A DNA stretch of 34,051 nt from assembly GCA_027493025.1 (NCBI GenBank), contig JAPUDQ010000044.1, positions 1-34,051 of the forward strand, read 5' to 3'. Within the stretch, counting starts at the first letter, position 1, and every line of letters begins with the position of its first letter. This DNA is from Candidatus Saccharimonadota bacterium. GTDB taxonomy: Bacteria > Patescibacteriota > Saccharimonadia > Saccharimonadales > Saccharimonadaceae. Positions 8,658 through 15,936 of this stretch are shown here, in pieces. Made by a program: the position numbers and the translations under genes. Under the pieces are notes generated by a model. It was not told the DNA's origin. It was given only the letters and a program-made list of their open reading frames with translations, and searched no databases.

Positions 8658-10304
8658 ATGGGTGGAACATCGGAAAATGGAAGTGATAAATACTCGCTTC
8701 TCATCGCCGCTTCACTGCGAAAAATGGCGATCATCTTATCGTTATACATAACGTTGTATGTAATTTTTGCCGAATTCGGGATTGTCTCAACGTCGGTACA
8801 TTATAGTCTCGCGGCTGCCGTAAGTGTCGTTATCCTTACCATCGTCGGCGCAATATGGGTGTATTTTCATGTACATCGTAGTCTTAGAAGTGTTCGTCCA
8901 TATATCATTCCATTTCACATCCTTGCTATCTTAATGACGGTTTATATTACAGGGCTTTGGAACCCCTTCTCGCTATTTTGGGCGGTTTTAATTGCTGCAA
9001 CAGGTATGGTTTTTCACCGCAAGGCGATGCTATATAGTCTTGTGGTCTTTTTTGGAATCATTCTTTTTGATATTATTTCACTCCCCTCCATTACTATTCT
9101 TGATGTCATCAGTCGAATCATTATGTTTATAACAATTTGGGTCATAGCATGGTTCATTAGCTCGCTCCAAGCCGTTCATGACAAGCAGCATACCGATCTT
9201 TTGCGCGAGAAATCAGAACGATTTACCGAGCAAACGCGCCTGTTTACTCTTGTAAACAATGTCAATGAAGCAATCGTAAGCATCAATCCTCGAGGGGTTG
9301 TGCAATTTTATAATGCTGCTGCCCTCGATCTGCTCGACACAAACGAGGTCTTAAAAGGCAAACGTATTACGACGTTTTTAAAGTTGTTTGATGAAGACGA
9401 AAAACCAATTAATCTTATCAAGATGCTCACCGATGGTCCGGCCCACATAAATCGTGATGATATTTCTCATAAAGCTGCCGATGGTCAATCGATAAATATT
9501 CTTATGAGTAGTTCTCGCATCAAAGCCAATGACGACAGTAATCAAGGCTATATCCTTATGCTCCGTGACATTACCAAACAAAAAACACTTGAAGATGAGC
9601 GTGATGAATTTATATCGGTCGTATCTCATGAGCTACGGACGCCAGTGACGATTGTCGAGGGATCGCTCTCAAATGCAAAATTCCTTATGGAGAGAGGCGC
9701 CACATCAACGGTTGTATCGGATGCCCTAAATGTCTCTTACGAACAAATCCTGTATCTTGCCCGAATGATAAATGATCTGAGTACACTATCTCGCGCAGAA
9801 CGGGGCATTGGTGGTGATGCGGAGTATATAGATGTTCGACAACTTGTTCATGATCTTTACAACGACTATAGTCCCAAGGCTCAAGCCAAAAATCTCCAGT
9901 TCAACCTTGATGCTCAACATGTTACTGCTAAAATATTCGTTAGTCGGCTTTATATCGAAGAAATCCTACAAAACTTTCTTACCAATGCCATTAAATACAC
10001 CCAAAAAGGCAGTGTCACTCTTGAGATTACTCAGTCAGCGCATGACATAACCTTTGGTGTTATAGATACCGGTATAGGTATTAGCAAAGCCGATCAGACA
10101 AAAGTATTTAAGAAGTTTTACCGATCCGAAGACTATCGGACTCGCGAAACCAGCGGAACCGGTCTAGGGCTATATGTTGTAGAAAAGCTAGCTCACAAGA
10201 TCAATACAAAGATTGAGTTAGAGAGCCGTCTAAATCATGGCTCAGCCTTTCGTTTTCGATTACCGGTTGCAACGGAGATTGACAGCACTGCTCAAGAAGC
10301 GTAA
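8658..10304 (+). CDS. Membrane-bound PAS sensor histidine kinase
   Basis: A 548-residue sensor. Five or six transmembrane helices lie in residues 20-170, followed by a coiled linker and a PAS domain (about 193-310). The HisKA dimerisation domain has the H-box SHELRTPV (phospho-His324). The HATPase domain has the N-box NFLTNAIKY (439-447), DTGIGI (470-475) and GTGLGL (500-505). It should autophosphorylate in response to a membrane or small-ligand signal. I set the start at 8658 because an upstream in-frame ATG at 8493 lies inside the metallopeptidase gene, and TATACT sits nine bases before 8658. No response regulator is adjacent, so its partner is elsewhere. Confidence 0.93.
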   Translation: MGGTSENGSDKYSLLIAASLRKMAIILSLYITLYVIFAEFGIVSTSVHYSLAAAVSVVILTIVGAIWVYFHVHRSLRSVRPYIIPFHILAILMTVYITGLWNPFSLFWAVLIAATGMVFHRKAMLYSLVVFFGIILFDIISLPSITILDVISRIIMFITIWVIAWFISSLQAVHDKQHTDLLREKSERFTEQTRLFTLVNNVNEAIVSINPRGVVQFYNAAALDLLDTNEVLKGKRITTFLKLFDEDEKPINLIKMLTDGPAHINRDDISHKAADGQSINILMSSSRIKANDDSNQGYILMLRDITKQKTLEDERDEFISVVSHELRTPVTIVEGSLSNAKFLMERGATSTVVSDALNVSYEQILYLARMINDLSTLSRAERGIGGDAEYIDVRQLVHDLYNDYSPKAQAKNLQFNLDAQHVTAKIFVSRLYIEEILQNFLTNAIKYTQKGSVTLEITQSAHDITFGVIDTGIGISKADQTKVFKKFYRSEDYRTRETSGTGLGLYVVEKLAHKINTKIELESRLNHGSAFRFRLPVATEIDSTAQEA

Positions 10305-10310
10305 TATAAT
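10279..10310 (+). promoter_or_regulatory. Likely promoter of secE-nusG
   Basis: TTGACA at 10279-10284 lies inside the end of the kinase gene. The -10 is either TAATAT at 10302-10307 (17-base spacer) or the consensus TATAAT at 10305-10310 (20-base spacer). Transcription would start near 10314-10317, just before a terminator-like hairpin. Confidence 0.55.
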
Positions 10311-10318
10311 ACTTGACA

Positions 10319-10340
10319 AGGCTGCTAAGCAGTCTTTTTT
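10319..10340 (+). terminator. Terminator-like hairpin between the kinase gene and secE
   Basis: Stem AGGCTGC / GCAGTCT (one G-T pair) with loop TAA, followed by six T. It could end the kinase mRNA. Because the secE promoter starts almost at the hairpin, secE transcripts would carry it at their extreme 5' end, where it is unlikely to terminate. Confidence 0.6.
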
Positions 10341-10360
10341 GGTGGAATAAAGGAGAAACC

Positions 10361-10624
10361 ATGGCTTCGAAAAAACAACCGACGAAAAGATTTGATGTTA
10401 GCCGTTTTAAGCTACCGAAGCTGCGACGCCCCACAAAACGAGCTGATGAAAAGGTTAATTATTTTTCCGGTGCGTGGCGAGAGCTGCGTCAGGTTCGCTG
10501 GCCAAACCGCCGCGCAACCTGGAGCTTAACACTTGCGGTCATTTTATTTTCGGTATTTTTCGCCGCTCTCATACTCGGTCTTGATTATGTATTTAATGAA
10601 CTATTCAGAAAGGTAATTCTCTAA
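10361..10624 (+). CDS. secE: Preprotein translocase subunit SecE
   Basis: An 87-residue SecE of the short single-span type. The cytoplasmic amphipathic region has the conserved ELRQVRWPNR (41-50), followed by one membrane helix at about 53-77. The basic N-terminal 30 residues are a lineage extension. It stabilises SecY in the protein export channel. The start at 10361 follows AAAGGAG with seven-base spacing; an in-frame ATG at 10313 lies over the hairpin and is rejected. The stop overlaps the nusG start (TAATG), the classical secE-nusG pairing. Confidence 0.95.
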   Translation: MASKKQPTKRFDVSRFKLPKLRRPTKRADEKVNYFSGAWRELRQVRWPNRRATWSLTLAVILFSVFFAALILGLDYVFNELFRKVIL

Positions 10625-11169
10625 TGACCAAACAACGCTATGACTCTACTCGCTCCTGGTATGCAATCCATACCTACAGTGGTTATGAAGAAAAAGTCGC
10701 CGAAAGTATTCAGCAGCGTGTCGAGTCCGTCGATATGGCTGACAAGATTTTTGGCGTCATGGTTCCCAAAGAAAAACAAATCGAAATCAAAAACGGTAAA
10801 CGCAAAATCGTTGAGAAAAAGATCTTTCAAGGTTATGTACTCGTTGAAATGAAAATGACCGAAGATGCGTGGTACATTATCCGTAATACACCAGGCGTAA
10901 CTGGGTTTGTCGGTACCGGCTCCGACCCGACTCCGGTGAGCGACGCTGAAATCTCCAAGATCAAAAAACGTATGGGGGTTGACGATCCAAAGCATCAGAT
11001 TGACTACCAGATCGGCGAAGTCGTTAATATCACCGATGGTCCGTTCAAAGGCTTTGATGGCGCGATTAACGAAATTGACACTCAAAAAGGCAAGATCAAA
11101 GTACTTGTAAGCATGTTTGGCCGCGAAACACCCGTTGAGCTTGACGCCTTACAGGTTAAAAAGGTATAA
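10624..11169 (+). CDS. nusG: Transcription termination/antitermination factor NusG
   Basis: A 181-residue NusG with the normal two-domain build. The NGN domain runs from RSWYAIHTYSGYEEKV and includes GYVLVEMKMTEDAWYIIRNTPGVTGFVG. The C-terminal KOW domain has IGEVVNITDGPFKGFDG. It binds RNA polymerase and links it to the ribosome or Rho. The gene is coupled to secE by a TAATG overlap and is followed by rplK, the standard order. The last codons carry a promoter for rplK. Confidence 0.97.
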   Translation: MTKQRYDSTRSWYAIHTYSGYEEKVAESIQQRVESVDMADKIFGVMVPKEKQIEIKNGKRKIVEKKIFQGYVLVEMKMTEDAWYIIRNTPGVTGFVGTGSDPTPVSDAEISKIKKRMGVDDPKHQIDYQIGEVVNITDGPFKGFDGAINEIDTQKGKIKVLVSMFGRETPVELDALQVKKV

Positions 11170-11170
11170 T
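11141..11170 (+). promoter_or_regulatory. Promoter of rplK inside the end of nusG
   Basis: TTGACG at 11141-11146, an 18-base spacer, and TATAAT at 11165-11170 that overlaps the nusG stop codon. The resulting leader of about 55 bases contains an AT-rich hairpin (ACTAAATAT at 11186-11194 pairing with ATATTTAGT at 11207-11215). Confidence 0.65.
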
Positions 11171-11232
11171 ATACATTTGTTACGCACTAAATATTGCTTC
11201 AACTATATATTTAGTAATTAAAAAGGGAAACT

Positions 11233-11658
11233 ATGGCAAAAAAAGTTATTGGTAATCTCAAGTTTCGCGTTCCTGGTGGCCGTGCCACCGCTGGTCCTCC
11301 AGTCGGCTCAACCCTCGGTCAGTGGGGCCTGAATATGATGGATTTTATCAATCCGTTCAATGACGCTACCAAAGAGTTTAATGGGAAAGATGTTATCGTT
11401 CATCTCAAGGTTTATGAAGATCGAACGTTCACCTGGACTTGTCTCGGCCAACCAGTCGATGAGCTGATCAAGGAAAAAACCGGCATCAAAGCCGGCTCAG
11501 GCAAACCACACAGCGATAAAGTCGGCAAAATCACTCGTGCGCAACTCGAAGAAATTGCTGAAATCAAGATGAAACAACTTAATGCGAATGATTTGGATGC
11601 CGCTGTTAAGGTTGTCGCGGGAACTGCCCGCAGTATGGGCGTCACTGTAGAAAATTAA
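11233..11658 (+). CDS. rplK: Large-subunit ribosomal protein L11
   Basis: A 141-residue L11 of standard length. The N-terminal domain keeps the proline-rich GGRATAGPPVGSTLGQWG and the C-terminal rRNA-binding domain has KTGIKAGSGKPHSDKVGKIT and the closing GTARSMGVTVE. It forms the GTPase-associated centre stalk base with 23S rRNA. The start follows AAAAAGGGAAACT. It is separated from rplA by a strong terminator and a new promoter, so rplK and rplA are not simply one transcript. Confidence 0.97.
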   Translation: MAKKVIGNLKFRVPGGRATAGPPVGSTLGQWGLNMMDFINPFNDATKEFNGKDVIVHLKVYEDRTFTWTCLGQPVDELIKEKTGIKAGSGKPHSDKVGKITRAQLEEIAEIKMKQLNANDLDAAVKVVAGTARSMGVTVEN

Positions 11659-11676
11659 CGGTCTATGCATCCTCTT

Positions 11677-11716
11677 ATTACCCCCTCTGTCTCTAGGGGG
11701 TAATTTTTATTTTTTA
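11677..11716 (+). terminator. Intrinsic terminator after rplK
   Basis: A perfect ten-pair stem, ATTACCCCCT / AGGGGGTAAT, with an eight-base loop, followed by T-rich sequence (TTTTTATTTTTT). It separates rplK from rplA. Confidence 0.85.
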
Positions 11717-11725
11717 TGATATAAT
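11717..11725 (+). promoter_or_regulatory. Extended -10 promoter of rplA
   Basis: TGATATAAT with the consensus hexamer at 11720-11725, directly after the rplK terminator. The -35 region is only T-rich. The predicted mRNA leader of about 58 bases holds the L1-binding motif. Confidence 0.65.
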
Positions 11726-11746
11726 AGTAGTATTACCAATTAATTC

Positions 11747-11778
11747 GTGGGAGCATTGTATTGATGCGCTAGTACCAC
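11747..11778 (+). promoter_or_regulatory. Probable L1-binding mRNA leader (autoregulatory)
   Basis: Outer stem GTGG / CCAC and inner stem GCAT / ATGC are separated by an asymmetric internal loop (GA on one side, GCTAGTA on the other). The edges GTGGGAG and TACCAC match the base of the 23S rRNA L1 stalk (helix 76), the known target that L1 mRNA leaders imitate. It lies just before the AGGAG of rplA, so L1 binding would block its own translation. Confidence 0.7.
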
Positions 11779-11789
11779 AGGAGAAAATT

Positions 11790-12791
11790 ATGGCAAAAAA
11801 AGCTGAGCTTTTAGAGGAAGCCAAGACGCGTAATATTGACGTGTCAGATAAAAACACCATAGCCGAAATTGAAGCGGCCCTTAAAAATGCAGATAAAAAC
11901 CCTGAAAACGACGACAAGGATATTGTTTCCGAGCGTAAGGCTGAAGTAGCCAAGTCCGGCAAACGCAGCGCCAAAGCGTCTGAAGAGGCCGAGGCAAAAG
12001 CCGAAAAGGAGGCTCGCAAAGAAGCTGGCGATACGACTGCTCAGTCAGAAGAAGCAGTTGCTCACACTAAAAAGGGACCAGCACCAAAAATTCGTCCTCA
12101 TCATGAACGTAAGGGCAAAAAATACCGTGAAGCCTTTGCGAAGTTTGATCGAACAAAAGCATATAGCTTAGCTGACGCCCTAAAGCTCGCAACCGAAACA
12201 AGTCCAGCATCATTCGATGCCAGCGTCGAAGCCCATATTGTTCTCGGTGTTGACCCTCGTCAAGCTGATCAAAACATTCGTGCAACCGTCACCTTACCCC
12301 ATGGTACAGGTAAAACAATACGAGTAGCCGCCTTTGTGGCCAGTGAGGATATCGACAAAGCAACGACTGCTGGTGCAGATATTGCTGGTGAGGATGCCGT
12401 CATTGCACTCCTCGATAAAGAAAAGCTCGACTTTGATGTGCTGATCGCCACCCCTCAGCTCATGCCAAAACTCGGCAAATACGCCCGACTCCTTGGACCA
12501 CGTGGTCTCATGCCAAATCCAAAAAGCGGCACCGTTAGCGCTAACCCTGTCCAGGCTGTCAAAGAAGCTAAGGGCGGTAAAGTTGAATACCGCGTTGACA
12601 AACAAGCTATTGTACACTTAGCATTTGGTAAAGTTAGTTTTGGCGCAGACAAGCTTACTGATAATGCCAAAGCTATCTTGGCAAGTCTACAAAACGTCAA
12701 GCCTTCAAGCCTTAAAAGCAGCTATATTATGAGCATACATGTAACGACCACCCTGGGACCAGGCATCAAAGTAGACATATCCTCTCTCTAA
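11790..12791 (+). CDS. rplA: Large-subunit ribosomal protein L1 with long N-terminal extension
   Basis: A 333-residue protein, about 100 longer than usual L1. The normal L1 body starts near residue 105 (RKGKKYREAFAKFDRTKAYSLADAL) and includes VTLPHGTGKTIRVAAF, the domain II motif LGRYARLLGPRGLMPNPK-like segment (here LGKYARLLGPRGLMPNPK) and the closing STTLGPGIKVD-like end. The extra N-terminus has a two-helix segment (ELLEEAKTRNIDVSDKNT) that resembles HeH/SAP-type folds, then a highly charged Ala/Glu/Lys linker. L1 forms the mobile stalk at the ribosomal E site. The start follows AGGAG with normal spacing and a 5' L1-binding motif. Confidence 0.95.
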   Translation: MAKKAELLEEAKTRNIDVSDKNTIAEIEAALKNADKNPENDDKDIVSERKAEVAKSGKRSAKASEEAEAKAEKEARKEAGDTTAQSEEAVAHTKKGPAPKIRPHHERKGKKYREAFAKFDRTKAYSLADALKLATETSPASFDASVEAHIVLGVDPRQADQNIRATVTLPHGTGKTIRVAAFVASEDIDKATTAGADIAGEDAVIALLDKEKLDFDVLIATPQLMPKLGKYARLLGPRGLMPNPKSGTVSANPVQAVKEAKGGKVEYRVDKQAIVHLAFGKVSFGADKLTDNAKAILASLQNVKPSSLKSSYIMSIHVTTTLGPGIKVDISSL

Positions 12792-12807
12792 CACCAGCCT
12801 GATATTC

Positions 12808-12848
12808 TCCTAAAACACCCCGTATCACCATACGAGGGTGTTTTAGGA
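12808..12848. terminator. Long bidirectional-looking terminator after rplA
   Basis: TCCTAAAACACCC at 12808-12820 pairs with GGGTGTTTTAGGA at 12836-12848. An inner CGTAT / ATACG stem and a short TCACC-type loop lie between. The stem edges contain A4 and T4 runs, so it may work in both directions. Its right edge touches the -10 of the next gene. Confidence 0.75.
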
Positions 12849-12854
12849 TATACT
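12849..12854 (+). promoter_or_regulatory. -10 element of the GH16 gene, leaderless
   Basis: TATACT lies seven bases before the ATG at 12862 and starts one base after the rplA terminator stem. Any -35 element must lie within the terminator hairpin. No ribosome-binding site is present. Confidence 0.6.
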
Positions 12855-12861
12855 AATTATC

Positions 12862-13644
12862 ATGAGCATTACCTCACGTCGACATATTCGCTCTAAACGC
12901 TACCTACCATTAGGCGCACCGGGAGCCTGGCAGCTTGTCTTTAACGATGATTTTGATGCAGCCACCATCAATACTTCTATTTGGAAACTCCAGCGCGGTA
13001 CCGTTACTCCACCTGAATATAGCTGGCCTGATCCGTTTAATCGTGACTCGGAAGATGCGGCGTACCTCGAAACAATTCCTTACACCACAAACGGTTCGCT
13101 TGTACTGACAATGACGCAACAAAGCTATACATCGTCTTTTCGCGAGTATCCTTACGTTTCTGGCATGGCTTCAACACATCATGGTTTCTTTTGTACCTAT
13201 GGCTTTTTTGAAGCTCGCGTCAAAGTACCCAGTGGCGCAGGTTGCTGGCCAGCATTTTGGATGATTCCTCAAGATGATACACAGTGGACACCAGAAATTG
13301 ATATCTTTGAATTCTGGTATGACGGTACAAACGCTGCAACAGCTCATCCGTATTTCAACTTTCACTATAAAGACGAGTTTGGGAATTTTAAACAATACAA
13401 TATTAAACAATATGGTCCAACCATCGACTACAGTTTGGACTATCATACCTACGGAGTTCTATGGTCTCCTTCTAGTATTCAGGTTTATTTAGATGGTATT
13501 GCTGGTCCGAGTTACACCGATACAGCCTACATTCCAAATACACCAATGTATATCATTGTCAATCTTGCGCTCCAGAAGGGCTACACTCCGTCTAGTCCGC
13601 AAAAGATGTACATCGATTATGTGCGTGCCTGGCAGCCAGGATAG
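12862..13644 (+). CDS. GH16 family glycoside hydrolase (beta-glucanase-like)
   Basis: A 260-residue single-domain GH16 enzyme. It has WQLVFNDDFDAATINTSIW at 23-41 and the catalytic motif EIDIFE at 145-150 (nucleophile Glu145, Asp147, acid/base Glu150). GFFEARVKVPSGAGCWPAFWM precedes the motif and the closing strands (MYIDYVRAWQPG) follow it. The family cleaves beta-1,3 or mixed beta-1,3/1,4 glucans, among others. Unusually, the basic N-terminus (MSITSRRHIRSKRYLPLGAPG) has no hydrophobic signal core, so export by Sec is not supported. It appears leaderless and lies alone between rplA and the thymidylate genes. Confidence 0.93.
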   Translation: MSITSRRHIRSKRYLPLGAPGAWQLVFNDDFDAATINTSIWKLQRGTVTPPEYSWPDPFNRDSEDAAYLETIPYTTNGSLVLTMTQQSYTSSFREYPYVSGMASTHHGFFCTYGFFEARVKVPSGAGCWPAFWMIPQDDTQWTPEIDIFEFWYDGTNAATAHPYFNFHYKDEFGNFKQYNIKQYGPTIDYSLDYHTYGVLWSPSSIQVYLDGIAGPSYTDTAYIPNTPMYIIVNLALQKGYTPSSPQKMYIDYVRAWQPG

Positions 13645-13664
13645 TTTTTTGAATCTAGGCTTTT

Positions 13665-13673
13665 TGCTACAAT
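13665..13673 (+). promoter_or_regulatory. Extended -10 promoter of the thymidylate operon
   Basis: TGCTACAAT with the hexamer at 13668-13673. A start near 13680 would give a short leader that contains AGAGGAGG before the GTG at 13696. Confidence 0.6.
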
Positions 13674-13695
13674 AGGTGAATTAGAGGAGGAAATC

Positions 13696-14379
13696 GTGGG
13701 AGTATATAGTAATGCTGAAATTGAAGAGGCAATCACGCGCGGCCATATTGTTTTTTATCCATATCAAAAAAATCACATTAATGGCAGCAGCATTGATGTG
13801 ACTCTTGGTGAATGGTATTACCGAACTGATCGAGGTAGCGCGGCGACCGTCTACAACCCGTTTGACGAAGATGCGGTCCATAAATACTTTGGTGAACCTC
13901 ACCGAGCTATCACCCATAACGAATGGTGCATACAAAACCGTGCCAAACCATTCAAAAACATCCCTACAGATCATCCGATCATTGTTCTAGAACCGGGTGA
14001 ACGCATTTTGGCTCACACACACGAGTTTATCGGCATTAAAGCTCCCGGGACCACCAGTATGCAGTCGCGCAGTACTTGGGGACGCAACGGTGTAGCCTGT
14101 TGTTTTGATGCTGGCTGGGGCGATCCCGGTTACATCAACCGATGGACGATGGAGATATATAACCTTAATGCCCGTCATAGCGTGGTATTGCCAGTCGGTG
14201 AACGAATTGCCCAGATTGTTTTTCAAAAAACCGGTGAAGTCACTGGTGAATATAGCAATCTCAGCGGTAAATATCAGTCCAGCACCGACCTGGGTGACCT
14301 TATCAAAAGCTGGTCTCCAGAACAAATGCTGCCTCGGGCCTACAAAGACAAACGCAGCCTACCAATGGAGATGAAATAA
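13696..14379 (+). CDS. dcd: dCTP deaminase-family protein
   Basis: A 227-residue trimeric-dUTPase-fold protein. It has the dCTP deaminase hallmark INGSSIDVTLG (about 28-38), then LEPGERILAHTHEFI, then the active-site stretch SMQSRSTWGRNGV with the Ser/Arg pair, and WTMEIYN with the catalytic Glu. It should deaminate dCTP to dUTP, or directly to dUMP if bifunctional, feeding ThyA downstream. It is longer than E. coli Dcd (193) because of an insertion at about 48-85. The GTG start follows AGAGGAGGAAATC. The stop overlaps the tmk ATG (TAATG). Confidence 0.88.
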   Translation: MGVYSNAEIEEAITRGHIVFYPYQKNHINGSSIDVTLGEWYYRTDRGSAATVYNPFDEDAVHKYFGEPHRAITHNEWCIQNRAKPFKNIPTDHPIIVLEPGERILAHTHEFIGIKAPGTTSMQSRSTWGRNGVACCFDAGWGDPGYINRWTMEIYNLNARHSVVLPVGERIAQIVFQKTGEVTGEYSNLSGKYQSSTDLGDLIKSWSPEQMLPRAYKDKRSLPMEMK

Positions 14380-15056
14380 TGGGAATCTTTATCGCTATCG
14401 AGGGTGGTGACGGTTCCGGCAAAGGCACTCAAGCTCAAAAACTGACAGAGCGCGCCACCAAAGCTGGTTATGATGTCATGACTATCAGTTTTCCGCAGTA
14501 CGGTAAAGTCTCCGCGCAAATCGTTTCCAACTACCTAAATGGAAACTATGGTCAAGCAAATGACATACATCCGCATCTAGGTAGTCTGCCCTATGCCATT
14601 GATCGATTTGCTGCCAGCGAAGAGATTCGCGCTCACCTCGCAAAGCCAAACTCGATGGTAGTTGCCGATCGATATGTCGCCTCCAACTTAGCCCACCAAG
14701 GAACAAAGCTTTCTGAGAAAACGAAACGTCGGGAATTTTATAACCTTCTTCGCGAACTAGAATATGACATATTAAAGCTTCCAAAGCCAACACTCAACAT
14801 TGTTCTGCTCGTACCAAGCACTCTTGCGCAAGCAAATGTCGATAGCAAAGAAGCTCGCAGCTATACCAGCAAAAAACGTGACATTCATGAGGCGGACGCT
14901 GACCATCTTGAACGCGCCAAAGCTAACTATGAGGAGCTGTGTGAACTATTCCCAGATGAATTCACAAGAGTAGAATGCATCATCCACGACAAAATGCGCC
15001 CCATCATCGATATCCACGAAGACATTTGGCATAATGTAACGCAACTGAAAGGCTAG
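14379..15056 (+). CDS. tmk: Thymidylate kinase
   Basis: A 225-residue dTMP kinase. It has P-loop GGDGSGKGTQ at 9-18, ISFPQYG near 37-43, and the DR motif VADRYVASN at about 94-102. The lid has SKKRDIHEADADHL. It phosphorylates dTMP to dTDP. Its sequence is closer to the longer, eukaryote-like thymidylate kinases seen in several CPR lineages than to E. coli Tmk, judged by the SFPQYG and DRYVASN motifs. It is coupled to dcd and followed four bases later by the HD protein. Confidence 0.92.
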   Translation: MGIFIAIEGGDGSGKGTQAQKLTERATKAGYDVMTISFPQYGKVSAQIVSNYLNGNYGQANDIHPHLGSLPYAIDRFAASEEIRAHLAKPNSMVVADRYVASNLAHQGTKLSEKTKRREFYNLLRELEYDILKLPKPTLNIVLLVPSTLAQANVDSKEARSYTSKKRDIHEADADHLERAKANYEELCELFPDEFTRVECIIHDKMRPIIDIHEDIWHNVTQLKG

Positions 15057-15060
15057 GCGT

Positions 15061-15936
15061 ATGCACGATACCAACTCCAGACACGATGCTTCAACAGCCG
15101 AAACGCTTCTAGCCGCCTTTCGCGAAACCCCGCACGGTCAAAAACTGGCCGACGAATCGCGATTTTGGCCCTATGTCGATGGGCATATGTCACATGCTGC
15201 ATGGCAAGAATTAGCAGGACCTGACGTCAATAATCTTGAGCATATGCGTTATACCCTTGCTCTGACTAACTATTACATTCGCACGACACTTGATCATTGT
15301 CCTACCACATTCGCAGATGAAGATGCGGAACAATTGCGTATTGCCGCTGCTATTCACGACTGTGGCGAGTCAATTGCCGGAGATATATTGGCGCCACTCA
15401 AGGATGAATCAATCGTACATGCCGAGCAGCAAGCTTATCACGACCACATCCAAGAGTTCTTTCCTGGAGAAAGTGAAGAAACATACGCCTATCTACTCCG
15501 TATCGTCGATGAAGTCGTCTTCGGCAAGGATACGCCACTTGCAAAACACTTTAACGCCATCGAGAACCTCGGTTATTTGCAGACAGCACTCAAACTATAT
15601 GCGCGCATCCACCATACCCCCGAAAGTATTCCTAATCAGCCCGCCCTTGAGGGTATGAATGCTGCCGTCGCGAGTGTCATTGCCAATTCTCTCAACCGCA
15701 CCGGGGCGTATTATGATGACCCTACTTTTCCTGCGGTGCGGGCTTTTGTAGATAACCGGCTTGAGCTGCTATATAAGGCAACAAAGGACATACCATGGTC
15801 GAGCTTTAATTTTTTCAAAGAGCCACTTAGACAACAGGAGAAAAACAAATTCGTACAAGCAGCTGGATTCTGGCAAGCAGAATATAACAAAAGGGCTATA
15901 AGACGTAAAAGGAGATGGTATGAAGCAGTATCTTGA
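15061..15936 (+). CDS. HD-domain hydrolase in the thymidylate operon
   Basis: A 291-residue helical protein with an HD-type metal site. The likely ligands are His61 (LEHMRYTL), the HD pair His99-Asp100 in [15 protein letters not shown], and a later Asp in IVDEVVFG (about 149-156). This pattern is like YfbR-type deoxynucleotide 5'-nucleotidases and related phosphohydrolases, and its position between tmk and thyA supports a nucleotide substrate. The exact reaction is unknown. The C-terminal third (about 215-291) is extra and basic, ending [10 protein letters not shown]. Its end overlaps thyA by 17 bases. Confidence 0.82.
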   Translation: MHDTNSRHDASTAETLLAAFRETPHGQKLADESRFWPYVDGHMSHAAWQELAGPDVNNLEHMRYTLALTNYYIRTTLDHCPTTFADEDAEQLRIAAAIHDCGESIAGDILAPLKDESIVHAEQQAYHDHIQEFFPGESEETYAYLLRIVDEVVFGKDTPLAKHFNAIENLGYLQTALKLYARIHHTPESIPNQPALEGMNAAVASVIANSLNRTGAYYDDPTFPAVRAFVDNRLELLYKATKDIPWSSFNFFKEPLRQQEKNKFVQAAGFWQAEYNKRAIRRKRRWYEAVS

